Positions 8,478-16,638 of a DNA stretch of 64,000 bases are shown one piece after another; position 1 is the stretch's first letter, and the number at the start of each line of letters is the position of its first letter. A program made the translations under genes and the position numbers. Under the pieces are notes generated by a model. It had not been told where the DNA came from. It ran no database searches and worked only from the letters and a program-made list of their open reading frames with translations. This DNA is from Yinghuangia sp035454725 (GTDB lineage: Bacteria > Actinomycetota > Actinomycetes > Streptomycetales > Streptomycetaceae). The DNA lies in the NCBI RefSeq assembly GCF_051388935.1, contig NZ_JBPKBI010000001.1:372001-436000 (forward strand), given 5' to 3'.

Positions 8478-8747
8478 GTGACACCGTTCTCTGATGTGCG
8501 CGTGCACGACCTCGTGGTCTTCGACGAGATCGAGCTCTACGGAGAGCTGATCATCGCGGCGTCGCAGAGCGAAGGCCCGTTGACCCAGGCCGAGATCGAC
8601 GCCGTACTGGGCATCGGCGCGGCCCGGCAGGCCGCGGGCGCGGCACCGTGGTCCGATGCCGCACACGGGAGTTCGCGCCGCCGTGTCGAGAACAGGCGGA
8701 TGGGGCAAGGGTGTTCAGGAGCGCACGAGCCGCGCGATCGCCTGTGA
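8478..8747 (+). CDS. hypothetical 89-residue protein
   Basis: A short protein with an acidic, well-ordered N-terminal half (VHDLVVFDEIELYGELIIAA, then GPLTQAEIDAVLGIG) that looks like two helices, and a basic, probably disordered C terminus. The start GTG at 8478 follows GAGGAGG at a spacing of about 8; a GTG at 8472 is a closer alternative. Its last 33 bases overlap the end of the convergent csoR gene. I do not recognise a family. The ordered N-terminal half and strong ribosome site argue that it is real. Confidence 0.6.
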   Translation: MTPFSDVRVHDLVVFDEIELYGELIIAASQSEGPLTQAEIDAVLGIGAARQAAGAAPWSDAAHGSSRRRVENRRMGQGCSGAHEPRDRL

Positions 8748-9131
8748 CGCCTCCTTGACCTTGGCGTCCGCCTCGGGTCCACCTTGCTCGACCGCGTGGG
8801 CGACGCAGTGCGCGAGGTGCTCTTCGAGCATGCTGAGCGCGAACGCCTGAAGCGCTTTCGTGGCGGCGGAGACCTGGGTGAGGACGTCGATGCAGTACTC
8901 GTCCTCGGACACCATGCGCTGCAGCCCGCGCACCTGGCCCTCGATGCGGCGGAGCCGCTTGAGGTGCTCGTCCTTGCGCGCACTGTAGCCGTGCCCGCTA
9001 TGCCCGCTGTGTCCGGTGGAATCGGCGGTCGCGGCGGAGGTGTGCGGCGCGGAACCGGCGCGGGGCTTGGCAGGGGGCTTGAGTCGGGCCTCGGGCCCGG
9101 GGTCGGGACCGTCTGCCGTCGTGGTGTCCAT
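8715..9131 (-). CDS. csoR: CsoR-type copper-sensing repressor
   Basis: A 138-residue member of the CsoR/RcnR (DUF156) family: all-helical DNA-binding repressors released by metal. The fold begins at about residue 51 (KDEHLKRLRRIEGQVRGLQR). Ligand positions match copper-sensing CsoR exactly in spacing: Cys80 (EDEYC), His105 and Cys109 (EEHLAHC), so Cu(I) is the likely inducer. Residues 1-50 form an extra Pro/Gly/Ser/His-rich tail. The ATG at 9131 follows TAAAAT by 6 bases, implying a leaderless mRNA, and an operator overlaps that promoter, so it probably represses itself. No copper pump or chaperone gene is adjacent, so its other targets must lie elsewhere. Confidence 0.9.
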   Translation of the reverse strand: MDTTTADGPDPGPEARLKPPAKPRAGSAPHTSAATADSTGHSGHSGHGYSARKDEHLKRLRRIEGQVRGLQRMVSEDEYCIDVLTQVSAATKALQAFALSMLEEHLAHCVAHAVEQGGPEADAKVKEASQAIARLVRS

Positions 9132-9137
9132 GGCCCG

Positions 9138-9156
9138 ATTTTACCCCCTAGGGGTA
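9138..9156 (-). promoter_or_regulatory. csoR operator overlapping its -10 element
   Basis: TACCCCCTAGGGGTA at 9142-9156 is a near-perfect G/C-tract palindrome flanked by TA, the form of known CsoR operators. It overlaps the minus-strand -10 hexamer TAAAAT (9143-9138) that lies 6 bases before the csoR start. CsoR bound here would block RNA polymerase directly. Confidence 0.8.
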
Positions 9157-9470
9157 TGTTCGGCAAGCAATGGCCCGTCTGGCCGGAGGTGCGCACGGGC
9201 TGGTGTGACATGGGCAACATGATCACGCGGAGGGAACTCCGTGACCGGCACGGCATCGAGACCCTTACTCTTCTCTGTGCGACGGACGTTGCCGCCCGGA
9301 ACGATCGATTCTGATCGGTTCGTTCGCAGGTGCGGTGGTTGCCGCCGTGGTGCGCGTGCGCGTTATGCGTCCGGGTACCAGCACGTCGGCGGCGGTCGCC
9401 CCGGATTGCCTTCCGGGTGTGACGAGCGCCTAGCATCGTCAAGACCGCATTCCTCATCCCGGAGACCTCT
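9157..9470. other. intergenic region before the DUF47/pit operon
   Basis: About 310 bases between the divergent csoR and DUF47 genes. It should contain the promoter of the pit operon, but I could not identify a convincing -35/-10 pair or a GTTCAC-type PHO box. No gene or hairpin was seen. Confidence 0.4.
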
Positions 9471-10091
9471 GTGCGATTGCGTCTGACCCCCAGGGAGACG
9501 AGCTTCTACGACATGTTCGCCACCGCGGCGGACAACTTGGTCACCGCCTCGAAGCTCCTCACCGAACTGCTCGGCGCCGAGGTGTCCGGCCGTCCGGAGA
9601 TCGCGGAGCGCATGCGGGCGGCGGAGCACGCCGGCGACGACGCGACCCACGCGATCCTCCGTCAGCTCAACTTGTCGTTCATCACGCCGTTCGACCGCGA
9701 GGACATCTACACTCTCGCGTCGCAGATCGACGACGTCATGGACTACATGGACGAGGCCGTGGATCTGGTCGTGCTGTACCAGCTCGACGAACTGCCGGCG
9801 CAGATCGCCGACCAGATCGAGGTTCTGGTGCGGGCCGCCGAGCTGACGTCGGAGGCGATGCCCCGGCTGCGCACGATGAAGGACCTCACCGAGTACTGGA
9901 TCGAGATCAACCGGCTGGAGAACCAGGCCGACCAGATCCACCGCAAGCTGCTCGCCCATCTGTTCAGCGGCAAGTACGACGCACTGACGGTGTTGAAGCT
10001 CAAGGGCATCGTGGACGCGCTCGAAGAGGCCGCGGACGGCTTCGAGCATGTCGCGAACACGATCGAGACCATCACGGTCAAGGAGTCCTGA
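9471..10091 (+). CDS. DUF47 (PhoU-like) partner of the Pit phosphate transporter
   Basis: A 206-residue, almost wholly helical protein of the DUF47 family, distantly related to PhoU. Typical features are the paired acidic/heptad helices (FITPFDREDIYTLASQIDDV, MDYMDEAVDLVVLYQ) and a second half with EINRLENQADQIHRKLL and EEAADGFEHVANTIETI. DUF47 proteins are encoded directly before pit-type transporters and are thought to control or couple phosphate uptake. The start is GTG at 9471 with GGAG upstream. It ends 3 bases before the pit start, so the two form a coupled operon. It may also be the nearest substitute for a classical PhoU in this window. Confidence 0.92.
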   Translation: MRLRLTPRETSFYDMFATAADNLVTASKLLTELLGAEVSGRPEIAERMRAAEHAGDDATHAILRQLNLSFITPFDREDIYTLASQIDDVMDYMDEAVDLVVLYQLDELPAQIADQIEVLVRAAELTSEAMPRLRTMKDLTEYWIEINRLENQADQIHRKLLAHLFSGKYDALTVLKLKGIVDALEEAADGFEHVANTIETITVKES

Positions 10092-10094
10092 CCG

Positions 10095-11096
10095 GTGGAT
10101 CTCGTCCTGTTGAGCACCATCGCGATCGTCGTGATCGCTCTGGCGTTCGACTACACCAACGGGTTCCACGACGCGGCCAACGCCATCGCCACCTCGGTGT
10201 CCACCCGGGCCCTCACGCCCCGGGCCGCACTGGGGATGGCGGCCGTGATGAACCTGGCCGGCGCGTTCGCCGGCGAACAAGTGGCGAAGACTGTCGGCAA
10301 GGGCATCATCGATGCCCCGCAAGGCAATCAGGGCCTGGTGATCGTGGCTGCCGCACTGTGCGGTGCGATCACCTGGAACATGATCACCTGGTACTTCGGC
10401 CTGCCGTCGTCGTCCACACACGCGCTGATCGGCGGTCTGGTCGGCGGTGCGCTCGCGGCGTCGGAGACCGTCAAGTGGGACGGCGTCTTCGAAAAAGTGG
10501 TCATTCCGATGATCATTTCGCCGCTGATCGGCTTCGGTGTCGCCTATCTGCTGATGGTCGCCATCCTGTGGGCCTTCCGACGCCGCAACCCGCACAAGGT
10601 GACGCGCGGATTCCGCGTGGCGCAGACCGTGTCCGCCGCGGCGATGGCGTTCGGCCACGGCCTCCAGGATGCGCAGAAGACCATGGGCCTCATCGTGATG
10701 GCGCTGGTCGTCGGCGGTTACCAGACCGGGTACGACGTGCCGTTCTGGGTCACCTTGTCCGCGGCCCTCGCGATCAGCGCCGGTACGTACGCGGGTGGCT
10801 GGCGCATTATGCGGACGCTGGGCCGCCGCATAATCGAGCTCGACCCGCCGCGCGGTTTCGCCGCCGAGGCCACCGCCGCAAGCGTGCTCTACAGCACCGC
10901 TTTCGTCTTCCACGCGCCGGTGTCCACGACGCACACGATCACGTCGTCGATCCTCGGCGTAGGCTCGACCAAGCGTCTGACGGCGGTCCGCTGGGGCGTC
11001 GCCGGAAACATCGTCAGCGCGTGGGTGCTCACGATCCCGGCCGCGGCGATGGTGTCCGCGCTGTCGTACGGCCTGATGTCCGTGCTGTTCCTCTGA
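10095..11096 (+). CDS. pit: low-affinity inorganic phosphate transporter (Pit/PiT family)
   Basis: A 333-residue polytopic membrane protein of the PiT family, which moves phosphate (often as a metal complex) with protons. Both halves of the duplicated signature are visible: FDYTNGFHDAANAIATSVST near residue 18 and, in the second repeat, FHAPVSTTHTITSSILGVG. A third conserved piece, GLPSSSTHALIGGLVGG, lies near residue 103, and about nine hydrophobic segments can be counted. The start is GTG at 10095, 3 bases after the DUF47 stop. A bidirectional terminator separates it from the convergent pstB, so low- and high-affinity phosphate systems lie back to back. Confidence 0.95.
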   Translation: MDLVLLSTIAIVVIALAFDYTNGFHDAANAIATSVSTRALTPRAALGMAAVMNLAGAFAGEQVAKTVGKGIIDAPQGNQGLVIVAAALCGAITWNMITWYFGLPSSSTHALIGGLVGGALAASETVKWDGVFEKVVIPMIISPLIGFGVAYLLMVAILWAFRRRNPHKVTRGFRVAQTVSAAAMAFGHGLQDAQKTMGLIVMALVVGGYQTGYDVPFWVTLSAALAISAGTYAGGWRIMRTLGRRIIELDPPRGFAAEATAASVLYSTAFVFHAPVSTTHTITSSILGVGSTKRLTAVRWGVAGNIVSAWVLTIPAAAMVSALSYGLMSVLFL

Positions 11097-11114
11097 GCCG
11101 CGGAGTCACGCACG

Positions 11115-11163
11115 CACGAGGCAGGGGCGGTACCCGAAGAGCGGGTGCCGCCCCTGCCTCGTG
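11115..11163. terminator. bidirectional terminator between pit and pstB
   Basis: A long GC-rich hairpin with arms 11115-11135 and 11143-11163 (about 20 base pairs, one G-T-type mismatch) and a 7-base loop. It lies between the convergent pit and pstB genes and can serve both. Confidence 0.85.
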
Positions 11164-11197
11164 TCTGCACCGAAACCCCGATCCGACCCGGCCGGAC

Positions 11198-12073
11198 TCA
11201 GCCGAAGCGGCCCGCGATGTAGTCGGCCGTCGCCTCGACCTCCGGCGCCGAGAAGATCTTCTCGGTGTCGCCGATCTCGACGAGCCGGCCCGGCTGGCCG
11301 GGACCGGCGAGGTTGAAGAAGGCCGTGCGGTCGCTCACGCGTGCCGCCTGCTGCATGTTGTGCGTGACGATGACGATCGTGTACCGCTCCTTGAGCAGCG
11401 CGATCAGGTCCTCGATCGCCAGCGTGGAGATCGGGTCGAGGGCCGAGCACGGCTCGTCCATCAGCAGCACCTGCGGCTCGACCGCGATCGCCCGCGCGAT
11501 GCACAGGCGCTGCTGCTGGCCGCCGGACAGACCCGCGCCGGGCTTGCCGAGGCGGTCCTTGACCTCGTTCCACAGGTTCGCGCCGCGCAGCGAGCGCTCG
11601 ACGACCGCGTCCAGGTCGGACTTCTTCCGCATGCCGTTGAGCCTGAGGCCGGCCGCGACGTTGTCGTAGATCGACATCGTCGGGAACGGGTTCGGCCGCT
11701 GGAACACCATGCCGACCGTGCGCCGCACCGCGACCGGGTCGACCTCCGGGCCGTACAGGTTCTGGCCGTCGAGCTGCACCGACCCCTCGACGTACGCGCC
11801 CGGGATCAGCTCGTGCATGCGGTTCAGGGTGCGGATGAAGGTCGACTTGCCGCAGCCCGAGGGACCGATGAACGCCGTGACGGTGCGCGGCTCGATGGTC
11901 ATCGAGATGTCCTCGACGGCCCGGACCTTGCCGTAGTAGGCGTTGAGTGACGAGATTTCGATGCGCTTGGTCATGCCTGCCTCGTGGGGGGTGCCGGAGC
12001 CCGGTGCCGGAGTTGCCTGCGAAGTGGCCTGCGGGGTCGCCTGGCCGGGAATTCGGGTGGTCGCCACGGTCAT
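11198..12073 (-). CDS. pstB: phosphate ABC transporter ATPase PstB
   Basis: A 291-residue ABC ATPase. Walker A is GPSGCGKST, the signature is LSGGQQQR, Walker B is VLLMDEPCSALDP, and the switch His is in IVTHNMQQA. Sequences such as NAYYGKVRAVEDISM and FQRPNPFPTMSIYDN are typical of PstB. It energises high-affinity phosphate import by PstSCA. The ATG at 12073 overlaps the pstA stop (ATGA), favouring this start even though it adds about 33 Thr/Pro/Gln-rich residues before the usual start at MTKRIEISS (12073 versus 11974); the internal ATG also has a possible ribosome site. Last gene of the pstSCAB operon. Confidence 0.95.
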   Translation of the reverse strand: MTVATTRIPGQATPQATSQATPAPGSGTPHEAGMTKRIEISSLNAYYGKVRAVEDISMTIEPRTVTAFIGPSGCGKSTFIRTLNRMHELIPGAYVEGSVQLDGQNLYGPEVDPVAVRRTVGMVFQRPNPFPTMSIYDNVAAGLRLNGMRKKSDLDAVVERSLRGANLWNEVKDRLGKPGAGLSGGQQQRLCIARAIAVEPQVLLMDEPCSALDPISTLAIEDLIALLKERYTIVIVTHNMQQAARVSDRTAFFNLAGPGQPGRLVEIGDTEKIFSAPEVEATADYIAGRFG

Positions 12074-13137
12074 CGTCCTGCCTTCGGGGCCTTCCACCAC
12101 GCGATAAGCCGCGCCGCGAGGTTCAGCACCATCACGATGATGATCAGGGTCAGTGCGCCGGCCCACGCGCGGGCGGGCGAGAACTGGTTGCCGGCGTGGT
12201 TCTGCTCGTACACGAACAGCGGGATCGAGCTCTGCCAGCCCTCGAACGGGTTCGAGTTGATCGACTGCGCGGTGCCCACGAGCAGGAGCAGCGGCGCGGT
12301 CTCACCGATGACGCGGGCGATCGCCAGCATGACGCCGGTGATGATGCCGCCCATCGCGGTCGGCAGGACGACCTTCAGCACGGTGCGCCACTTCGGTACG
12401 CCCAGTGCCAGGCTGGCCTCGCGCAGCTCGTTCGGGACGAGCTTGAGCATTTCCTCGGCGGCGCGCACCACCGTCGGCAGCATGAGGATCATCAGCGCGA
12501 GCGAGCCGGCGAAGCCGGAGGCCTTGAACCCGAGCGCGAGGATCCAGAACGAGTAGACGAACAAGCCGGCGACGATCGACGGGATCCCCGTCATGACGTC
12601 GACGAAGAAGGTGATCGCCCTGGCCAGGCGTCCGCGTCCGTACTCGACGAGGTAGATCGCGGTCAGCAGGCCGAGCGGCACGGCCATGAGCGCGGCCAGG
12701 CCGACCTGCTCCAGGGTGCCGATGATCGCGTGGTAGATGCCGCCGGTGTCGTCGCGCGGACCGACGTTGCGCATCGAGTGGCCGAGGAAGTACGGCGAGA
12801 GCTTTTCCAGGCCCTCGGTGATCGTGTACCCGAGGATCGAGACCAGCGGGACGATCGCGACGATGAACGCGCTGTACACGAGGCTGGTGGCCAGCCGGTC
12901 CTGCGCGCGCCGGCGGTCCTCAATGCGCCACGACACCGCACTGACCACGATGACGTGGAACAGACCGGCGTAGAAGGCGCCCAGCGCCCAGTTGCCCTGG
13001 ACCGCCTTGACCAGCACGCCGAGTGCGACCGCGGCGGCGCCGGTGGCCCACGGGATCCAGGTCGGCATGCTGCGCCGGGTCAGCAGCAGCGGGTGGGAGT
13101 CGGCGGGGGTGCCGACGTCCGTCCGGGTGATCGTCAT
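12070..13137 (-). CDS. pstA: phosphate ABC transporter permease PstA
   Basis: A 355-residue permease. Two hydrophobic segments near residues 30-75 precede the usual core of six helices. The binding-protein-dependent transport loop that contacts PstB is seen as ELREASLALGVPKWRTVLKV, and MTGIPSIVAGLFVYSFW is typical of PstA. It forms the membrane channel with PstC. Both ends overlap neighbours by 4 bases: its ATG overlaps the pstC stop and its TGA overlaps the pstB start, which implies translational coupling along the operon. Confidence 0.95.
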   Translation of the reverse strand: MTITRTDVGTPADSHPLLLTRRSMPTWIPWATGAAAVALGVLVKAVQGNWALGAFYAGLFHVIVVSAVSWRIEDRRRAQDRLATSLVYSAFIVAIVPLVSILGYTITEGLEKLSPYFLGHSMRNVGPRDDTGGIYHAIIGTLEQVGLAALMAVPLGLLTAIYLVEYGRGRLARAITFFVDVMTGIPSIVAGLFVYSFWILALGFKASGFAGSLALMILMLPTVVRAAEEMLKLVPNELREASLALGVPKWRTVLKVVLPTAMGGIITGVMLAIARVIGETAPLLLLVGTAQSINSNPFEGWQSSIPLFVYEQNHAGNQFSPARAWAGALTLIIIVMVLNLAARLIAWWKAPKAGR

Positions 13138-14183
13138 GCGTTTGCCCCCGAGAACTCCTTGTGCCGGTTGATGACGACGCGCGCCGCGCCGTTCACCAGC
13201 AGCGTCAGGAAGAAGAGCACGAGACCGGACGCGATGAGCGCGCCCCGGCCGAGCTCGTTCGACTCGCCGAACTGGTTGGCGATGTTGGCGGCGATGGTGT
13301 TCCCGCCCACGTCGAGGATCTGGTACACGAGCTCCTGGCTGCTGGACAGCACCATGGCCACCGCGATCGTCTCGCCGAGCGCGCGGCCGAGGCCGAGCAT
13401 CGACGCCGAGATGATGCCGGGCTTGCCGAACGGCAGGACCGCGGTGCGGATCATCTCCCAGCGTGTCGCCCCGAGCGCCAGCGCGGCCTCCTCGTGAGCG
13501 CGCGGGACCTGGAGGAACACCTCGCGGGTGACCGCGGCGATGATCGGAAGAATCATGATCGCCAGGATGATCCCGCAGGTGAACAGCGTGCGCGCGGTGG
13601 CGCCCGTGTCGTCCTTGTCGAAGATCGGGATGAAGCCGAGGTAGTCGCCCAGCCACGCGTGCAGGCCGGTGAGCTTCGGCGACAGGAACACCAGGCCCCA
13701 CAGGCCGAAGACGACGCTGGGCACCGCGGCGAGCAGGTCGACGATGTAGCCGAGGGTCTGCGCGACACGGCGGGGTGCGTAGTGCGTGATGAAGAGAGCC
13801 ACCCCCACCGCCACCGGGACCGCGAGCAGCATCGCGAGGGCGGCGCTGATGACGGTGCCCGTCACCAGGCCCGCGACGCCGAACGCCGGCTCGCTGCCGT
13901 CGGTCACCCATGTGGAGTCGGTCAGGAAGTTGCCGTCGTTCTCGCCGAGCGCATCCAGTGCCTCGGTGATCAGGAAGACCGCGATCGCGGCCATGATCAC
14001 CAGGAGCAGGATTCCGGCACCGCGTGACGAACCGGCGAACAGCCGGTCACCGAGCCGGACCGTGGACTTCTGGCCGGGGGGCCGAGCGTCGGCGCCGTGG
14101 GTCCTTTTACCGGACTTGCCCCGACGCCGACCGGAGTCGCGTTCCGCGTCGTCGCGCGACTCCGGCGTGGTGGAGGTGGGCAT
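13134..14183 (-). CDS. pstC: phosphate ABC transporter permease PstC
   Basis: A 349-residue permease. A hydrophilic, charged stretch of about 45 residues (cytoplasmic) leads to the first membrane helix (GAGILLLVIMAAIAVFLI). A periplasmic-side loop and five further helices follow. AAVPSVVFGLWGLVFL and the coupling loop HEEAALALGATRWEMIRT are characteristic of PstC. It pairs with PstA to form the phosphate channel. It starts 37 bases after the pstS stop and overlaps pstA by 4 bases. Confidence 0.95.
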   Translation of the reverse strand: MPTSTTPESRDDAERDSGRRRGKSGKRTHGADARPPGQKSTVRLGDRLFAGSSRGAGILLLVIMAAIAVFLITEALDALGENDGNFLTDSTWVTDGSEPAFGVAGLVTGTVISAALAMLLAVPVAVGVALFITHYAPRRVAQTLGYIVDLLAAVPSVVFGLWGLVFLSPKLTGLHAWLGDYLGFIPIFDKDDTGATARTLFTCGIILAIMILPIIAAVTREVFLQVPRAHEEAALALGATRWEMIRTAVLPFGKPGIISASMLGLGRALGETIAVAMVLSSSQELVYQILDVGGNTIAANIANQFGESNELGRGALIASGLVLFFLTLLVNGAARVVINRHKEFSGANA

Positions 14184-14220
14184 CTCTTCTCCGTGACTGT
14201 CGATCAGGTCGGATACCGGA

Positions 14221-15378
14221 TCAGGACAGGGCAGCGACCGCCGTGCGGACCTTGCCGGCGATCTCGGCGGGCAGCGGCGCGTAGCCGTTGTTCGCGAGGA
14301 TGCTCTGGCCCTCCTCGCTCGCCGTGTAGGTCAGGAAGGACTTGACCAGCGGAAGCTTGTCCGCAGGGGTGCCCTTCTCGCACACGATCTCGTACGTGAC
14401 CAGGATGATCGGGTACGCGCCCTCGGCCTTCGTCGCGTAGTCGAGCTTCAGGCTGAGGTCGTTGCCCTGGCCGGTGACCTGCGCCGCGGCGACGGCCTTG
14501 CCGGCCGCCTCGGGGGTGAGCTTCACCGGCTGCGAGGCGCCGGTGTTGATGGCGGCGATGCCGAGGGCGTTGTTCTCGGCGAACGAGACCTCCATGTAGC
14601 CGATCGCGCCGCTGGTCTGCTTGACCACGCCCGCGACGCCCTCGGAGCCCTTGGCGCTCTGGCCGTCCTGGCTCGGCCAGTCCTGCGACGCCTCGGCCGT
14701 CCAGTCGGCGGGCGCGGCGGCCTTCAGGTACTTGGTGAAGTTCTCGGTCGTACCCGACTTGTCCGAGCGGTGGACGGTCTGGATCGCGGTCGAGGGGAGC
14801 TGCGCGTTCGGGTTCAGCGCCTTGATCTCGGCGGCGTCCCAGTTCTTGATCTTGCCGGAGAAGATCCCTGCTATGGTCTTCGCGTCCAGGACCAGGTCCT
14901 TGACCCCGGGAAGGTTGTACGCGACCGCGATCGGGCCGGTCACCATCGGCAGGTTGATCGCCGGGCCGGCCTTGCAGACCGCCTGGCCCTTGGCGACCTC
15001 GTCCTCCTTGAGCGCGGAGTCCGAGCCGGCGAAGTTGACCTGGCCGTCGAAGAACGCCTGGCGGCCGGCGCCGGAGCCGTTCGAGTTGTAGTTGACCGTG
15101 GTGCCGGAGCACTTCTGCTGGTACAGCTTCGCCCACTCGTCGATCGCGTTCTTCTGCGCGCTCGATCCCGCCGCCGCGAGGGTTCCCGAAGCACATGCGA
15201 GGTCGGCGGCCGGGGCGCCGCCGCCTCCGCCGCTGCCGTTGGACGTCGCGGCAGAGCTGTTCGACGCGTCCGCTGTGTCGTTGTCGTCGGAGCCGCAGGC
15301 GGTGAGCGTGAGCGCGCCGGCGACGGCCACAGCGGCGAAAACGGAGCTGCGCCGAGCAAGTCGGGGCCGAGTGGTCAC
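14221..15378 (-). CDS. pstS: phosphate-binding lipoprotein PstS
   Basis: A 385-residue extracellular phosphate-binding protein. The signal peptide ends in a lipobox (LTLTAC), so the protein is anchored to the outer face of the membrane. A Ser/Asn/Gly-rich linker follows, and the mature domain starts near GTLAAAGSSAQ. Phosphate-contact segments are seen as NYNSNGSGAGRQAF, FAGSDSAL and HRSDKSGTTENF, the standard PstS signatures. The start is GTG at 15378 with GGAAGGA upstream; an in-frame codon further upstream lies inside that ribosome site. It is the first gene of pstSCAB and a PHO box precedes it, so it should be induced by PhoP when phosphate is scarce. Confidence 0.96.
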   Translation of the reverse strand: MTTRPRLARRSSVFAAVAVAGALTLTACGSDDNDTADASNSSAATSNGSGGGGGAPAADLACASGTLAAAGSSAQKNAIDEWAKLYQQKCSGTTVNYNSNGSGAGRQAFFDGQVNFAGSDSALKEDEVAKGQAVCKAGPAINLPMVTGPIAVAYNLPGVKDLVLDAKTIAGIFSGKIKNWDAAEIKALNPNAQLPSTAIQTVHRSDKSGTTENFTKYLKAAAPADWTAEASQDWPSQDGQSAKGSEGVAGVVKQTSGAIGYMEVSFAENNALGIAAINTGASQPVKLTPEAAGKAVAAAQVTGQGNDLSLKLDYATKAEGAYPIILVTYEIVCEKGTPADKLPLVKSFLTYTASEEGQSILANNGYAPLPAEIAGKVRTAVAALS

Positions 15379-15453
15379 GGCTGTTCCTTCCGGTTGCTGC
15401 AAAGTCGGTCGTGATGACCACGTCGGTCACCGTCGATGCCGACGTTAGGTCGC

Positions 15454-15497
15454 ACGTGTGAAGCGAACAGCGGGTAAAAAGTGAACCCGGCGTGAAC
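15454..15497 (-). promoter_or_regulatory. PHO box (PhoP operator) upstream of pstS
   Basis: Read on the minus strand, four consecutive 11-base units can be aligned: GTTCACGCCGG, GTTCACTTTTT, ACCCGCTGTTC and GCTTCACACGT. The first two are perfect matches to the GTTCAC core of Streptomyces PHO boxes and lie 11 bases apart; the others are weaker. A -10-like TAACGT follows at 15447-15442. PhoP from the phoRP operon at 51563-53484 is the expected activator. Confidence 0.8.
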
Positions 15498-15681
15498 ACA
15501 GGCAGGCCATCAGGGGGTTCGCGCTCGTCGGCCGCGTGCTTCCAACTTGCTCGTCTGCAACGCGCTGACCTGCGGTTTTATCGTGAATTTCGGTCGCAGT
15601 TCAGCCGGAGTTCAACATCGCGGAGCTTTCCGTTCCGCCCCCTGTGTCCGTTTCTTGACCGTCCGACGGTCCGAGGGCGGA

Positions 15682-16638
15682 TCATCCCGAGATCGCATAC
15701 GCGGCGTGACGATCGGCCGCCGCGACCAAGCCGCCCGCGGTGTGCAGCGCGACGAATTCACCGGGCAGCAGCAGCTCGCCGCGGGCACGGCCCGGCTGGG
15801 TGCCCTGCCCGACAGCGTCCAGCAGGTCCGGAAGGACCGGCCGGTGGGTGCACACGATCACCGGCGTTCGGTCGGCGACCAGCGCCCGGAGGAGATCCGC
15901 GGCCGCGCCCGGGTGCCGGGAGTGGTCGTCCTCGGACAGCGCGGGGACGGCCTCGACCGCGACGCCCGCGCGTCGGCAGTATGGATCGACCGATTCCAGG
16001 CAGCGCAGCGACGGCGAGCTGAGGACGGCGGCCGGCCCGTACGCCGCGAGGACGACGCCGAGGGTTTCGGCCTGCACGCGCCCGGCGGCGGTCAACGGTC
16101 GGTCCGCGTCGTCGCCGTGGTGCCGGTCCCGGGCCAGCGCCCCGCAGTGCCGCAGGACGATCACCGGCACGGTCGCCCACGGCGCCGCGGTCAGCTCACC
16201 GGTCAGCACGGTGTCGCGTCGGTAGCTGATGAGCGCCTCGACTTCCTCGGGCGGCAGCCACGTCATCCGGTCCACCTCACGGCCGGGAGTGAACCGGCCG
16301 CCGCGGGCCTCGGCGGCCCAGTAGTGCACCACCTTGAGCCGCTCGCCGACCGGGTACGACTGGACGCCCAGGCCGCGGCCGAGCGCGCAGTCGAAGCCCG
16401 TCTCCTCCCGGACCTCACGAACGGCGGCGACAGCCGGGTGTTCGCCGGGTTCGAGCTTGCCCTTCGGAAGCGACCAATCGTCATATTTCGGCCGATGGAC
16501 CAGTGCGATCTCGATGCCGCCGTGTTCAGCCGTCCGCCACAGCACCGCCCCGGCCGCCCGGACCGGGCTGCGCAGCTCCTCGGGTGTCGGATGCGGCCCC
16601 GCATCCGAACGCCGCCCGGGGTCGGTCAGCCGCCCCAC
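15682..16638 (-). CDS. Nudix hydrolase fused to a histidine phosphatase domain
   Basis: A 318-residue two-domain protein. Residues 25-150 are a Nudix domain with the complete box GKLEPGEHPAVAAVREVREE followed by TGF. Residues 165-318 resemble the histidine-phosphatase/SixA fold (VLRHCGALARDRHHGDDADR, then PLTAAGRVQAETL, with VIVCTHRPVLPDLL near the end). The same arrangement occurs in mycobacterial MutT1, which cleaves diadenosine polyphosphates and 8-oxo-dGTP. The phosphatase motif reads RHC rather than the usual RHG or RHA. The start GTG at 16638 has GAGGTG upstream and overlaps the end of the CHAD gene by 13 bases, so it belongs to the ppk-CHAD operon. Confidence 0.88.
   Translation of the reverse strand: MGRLTDPGRRSDAGPHPTPEELRSPVRAAGAVLWRTAEHGGIEIALVHRPKYDDWSLPKGKLEPGEHPAVAAVREVREETGFDCALGRGLGVQSYPVGERLKVVHYWAAEARGGRFTPGREVDRMTWLPPEEVEALISYRRDTVLTGELTAAPWATVPVIVLRHCGALARDRHHGDDADRPLTAAGRVQAETLGVVLAAYGPAAVLSSPSLRCLESVDPYCRRAGVAVEAVPALSEDDHSRHPGAAADLLRALVADRTPVIVCTHRPVLPDLLDAVGQGTQPGRARGELLLPGEFVALHTAGGLVAAADRHAAYAISG

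Noticed and set aside
8102..8481. Several overlapping frames encoding similar peptides on both strands
   Set aside because: They arise because the inverted-repeat unit is read repeatedly in different frames; no start site or domain supports them.
9363..10934. A 523-codon minus-strand frame opposite DUF47-pit
   Set aside because: It overlaps two well-recognised genes completely, and its His/Arg/Asp-rich composition is typical of an antisense shadow.
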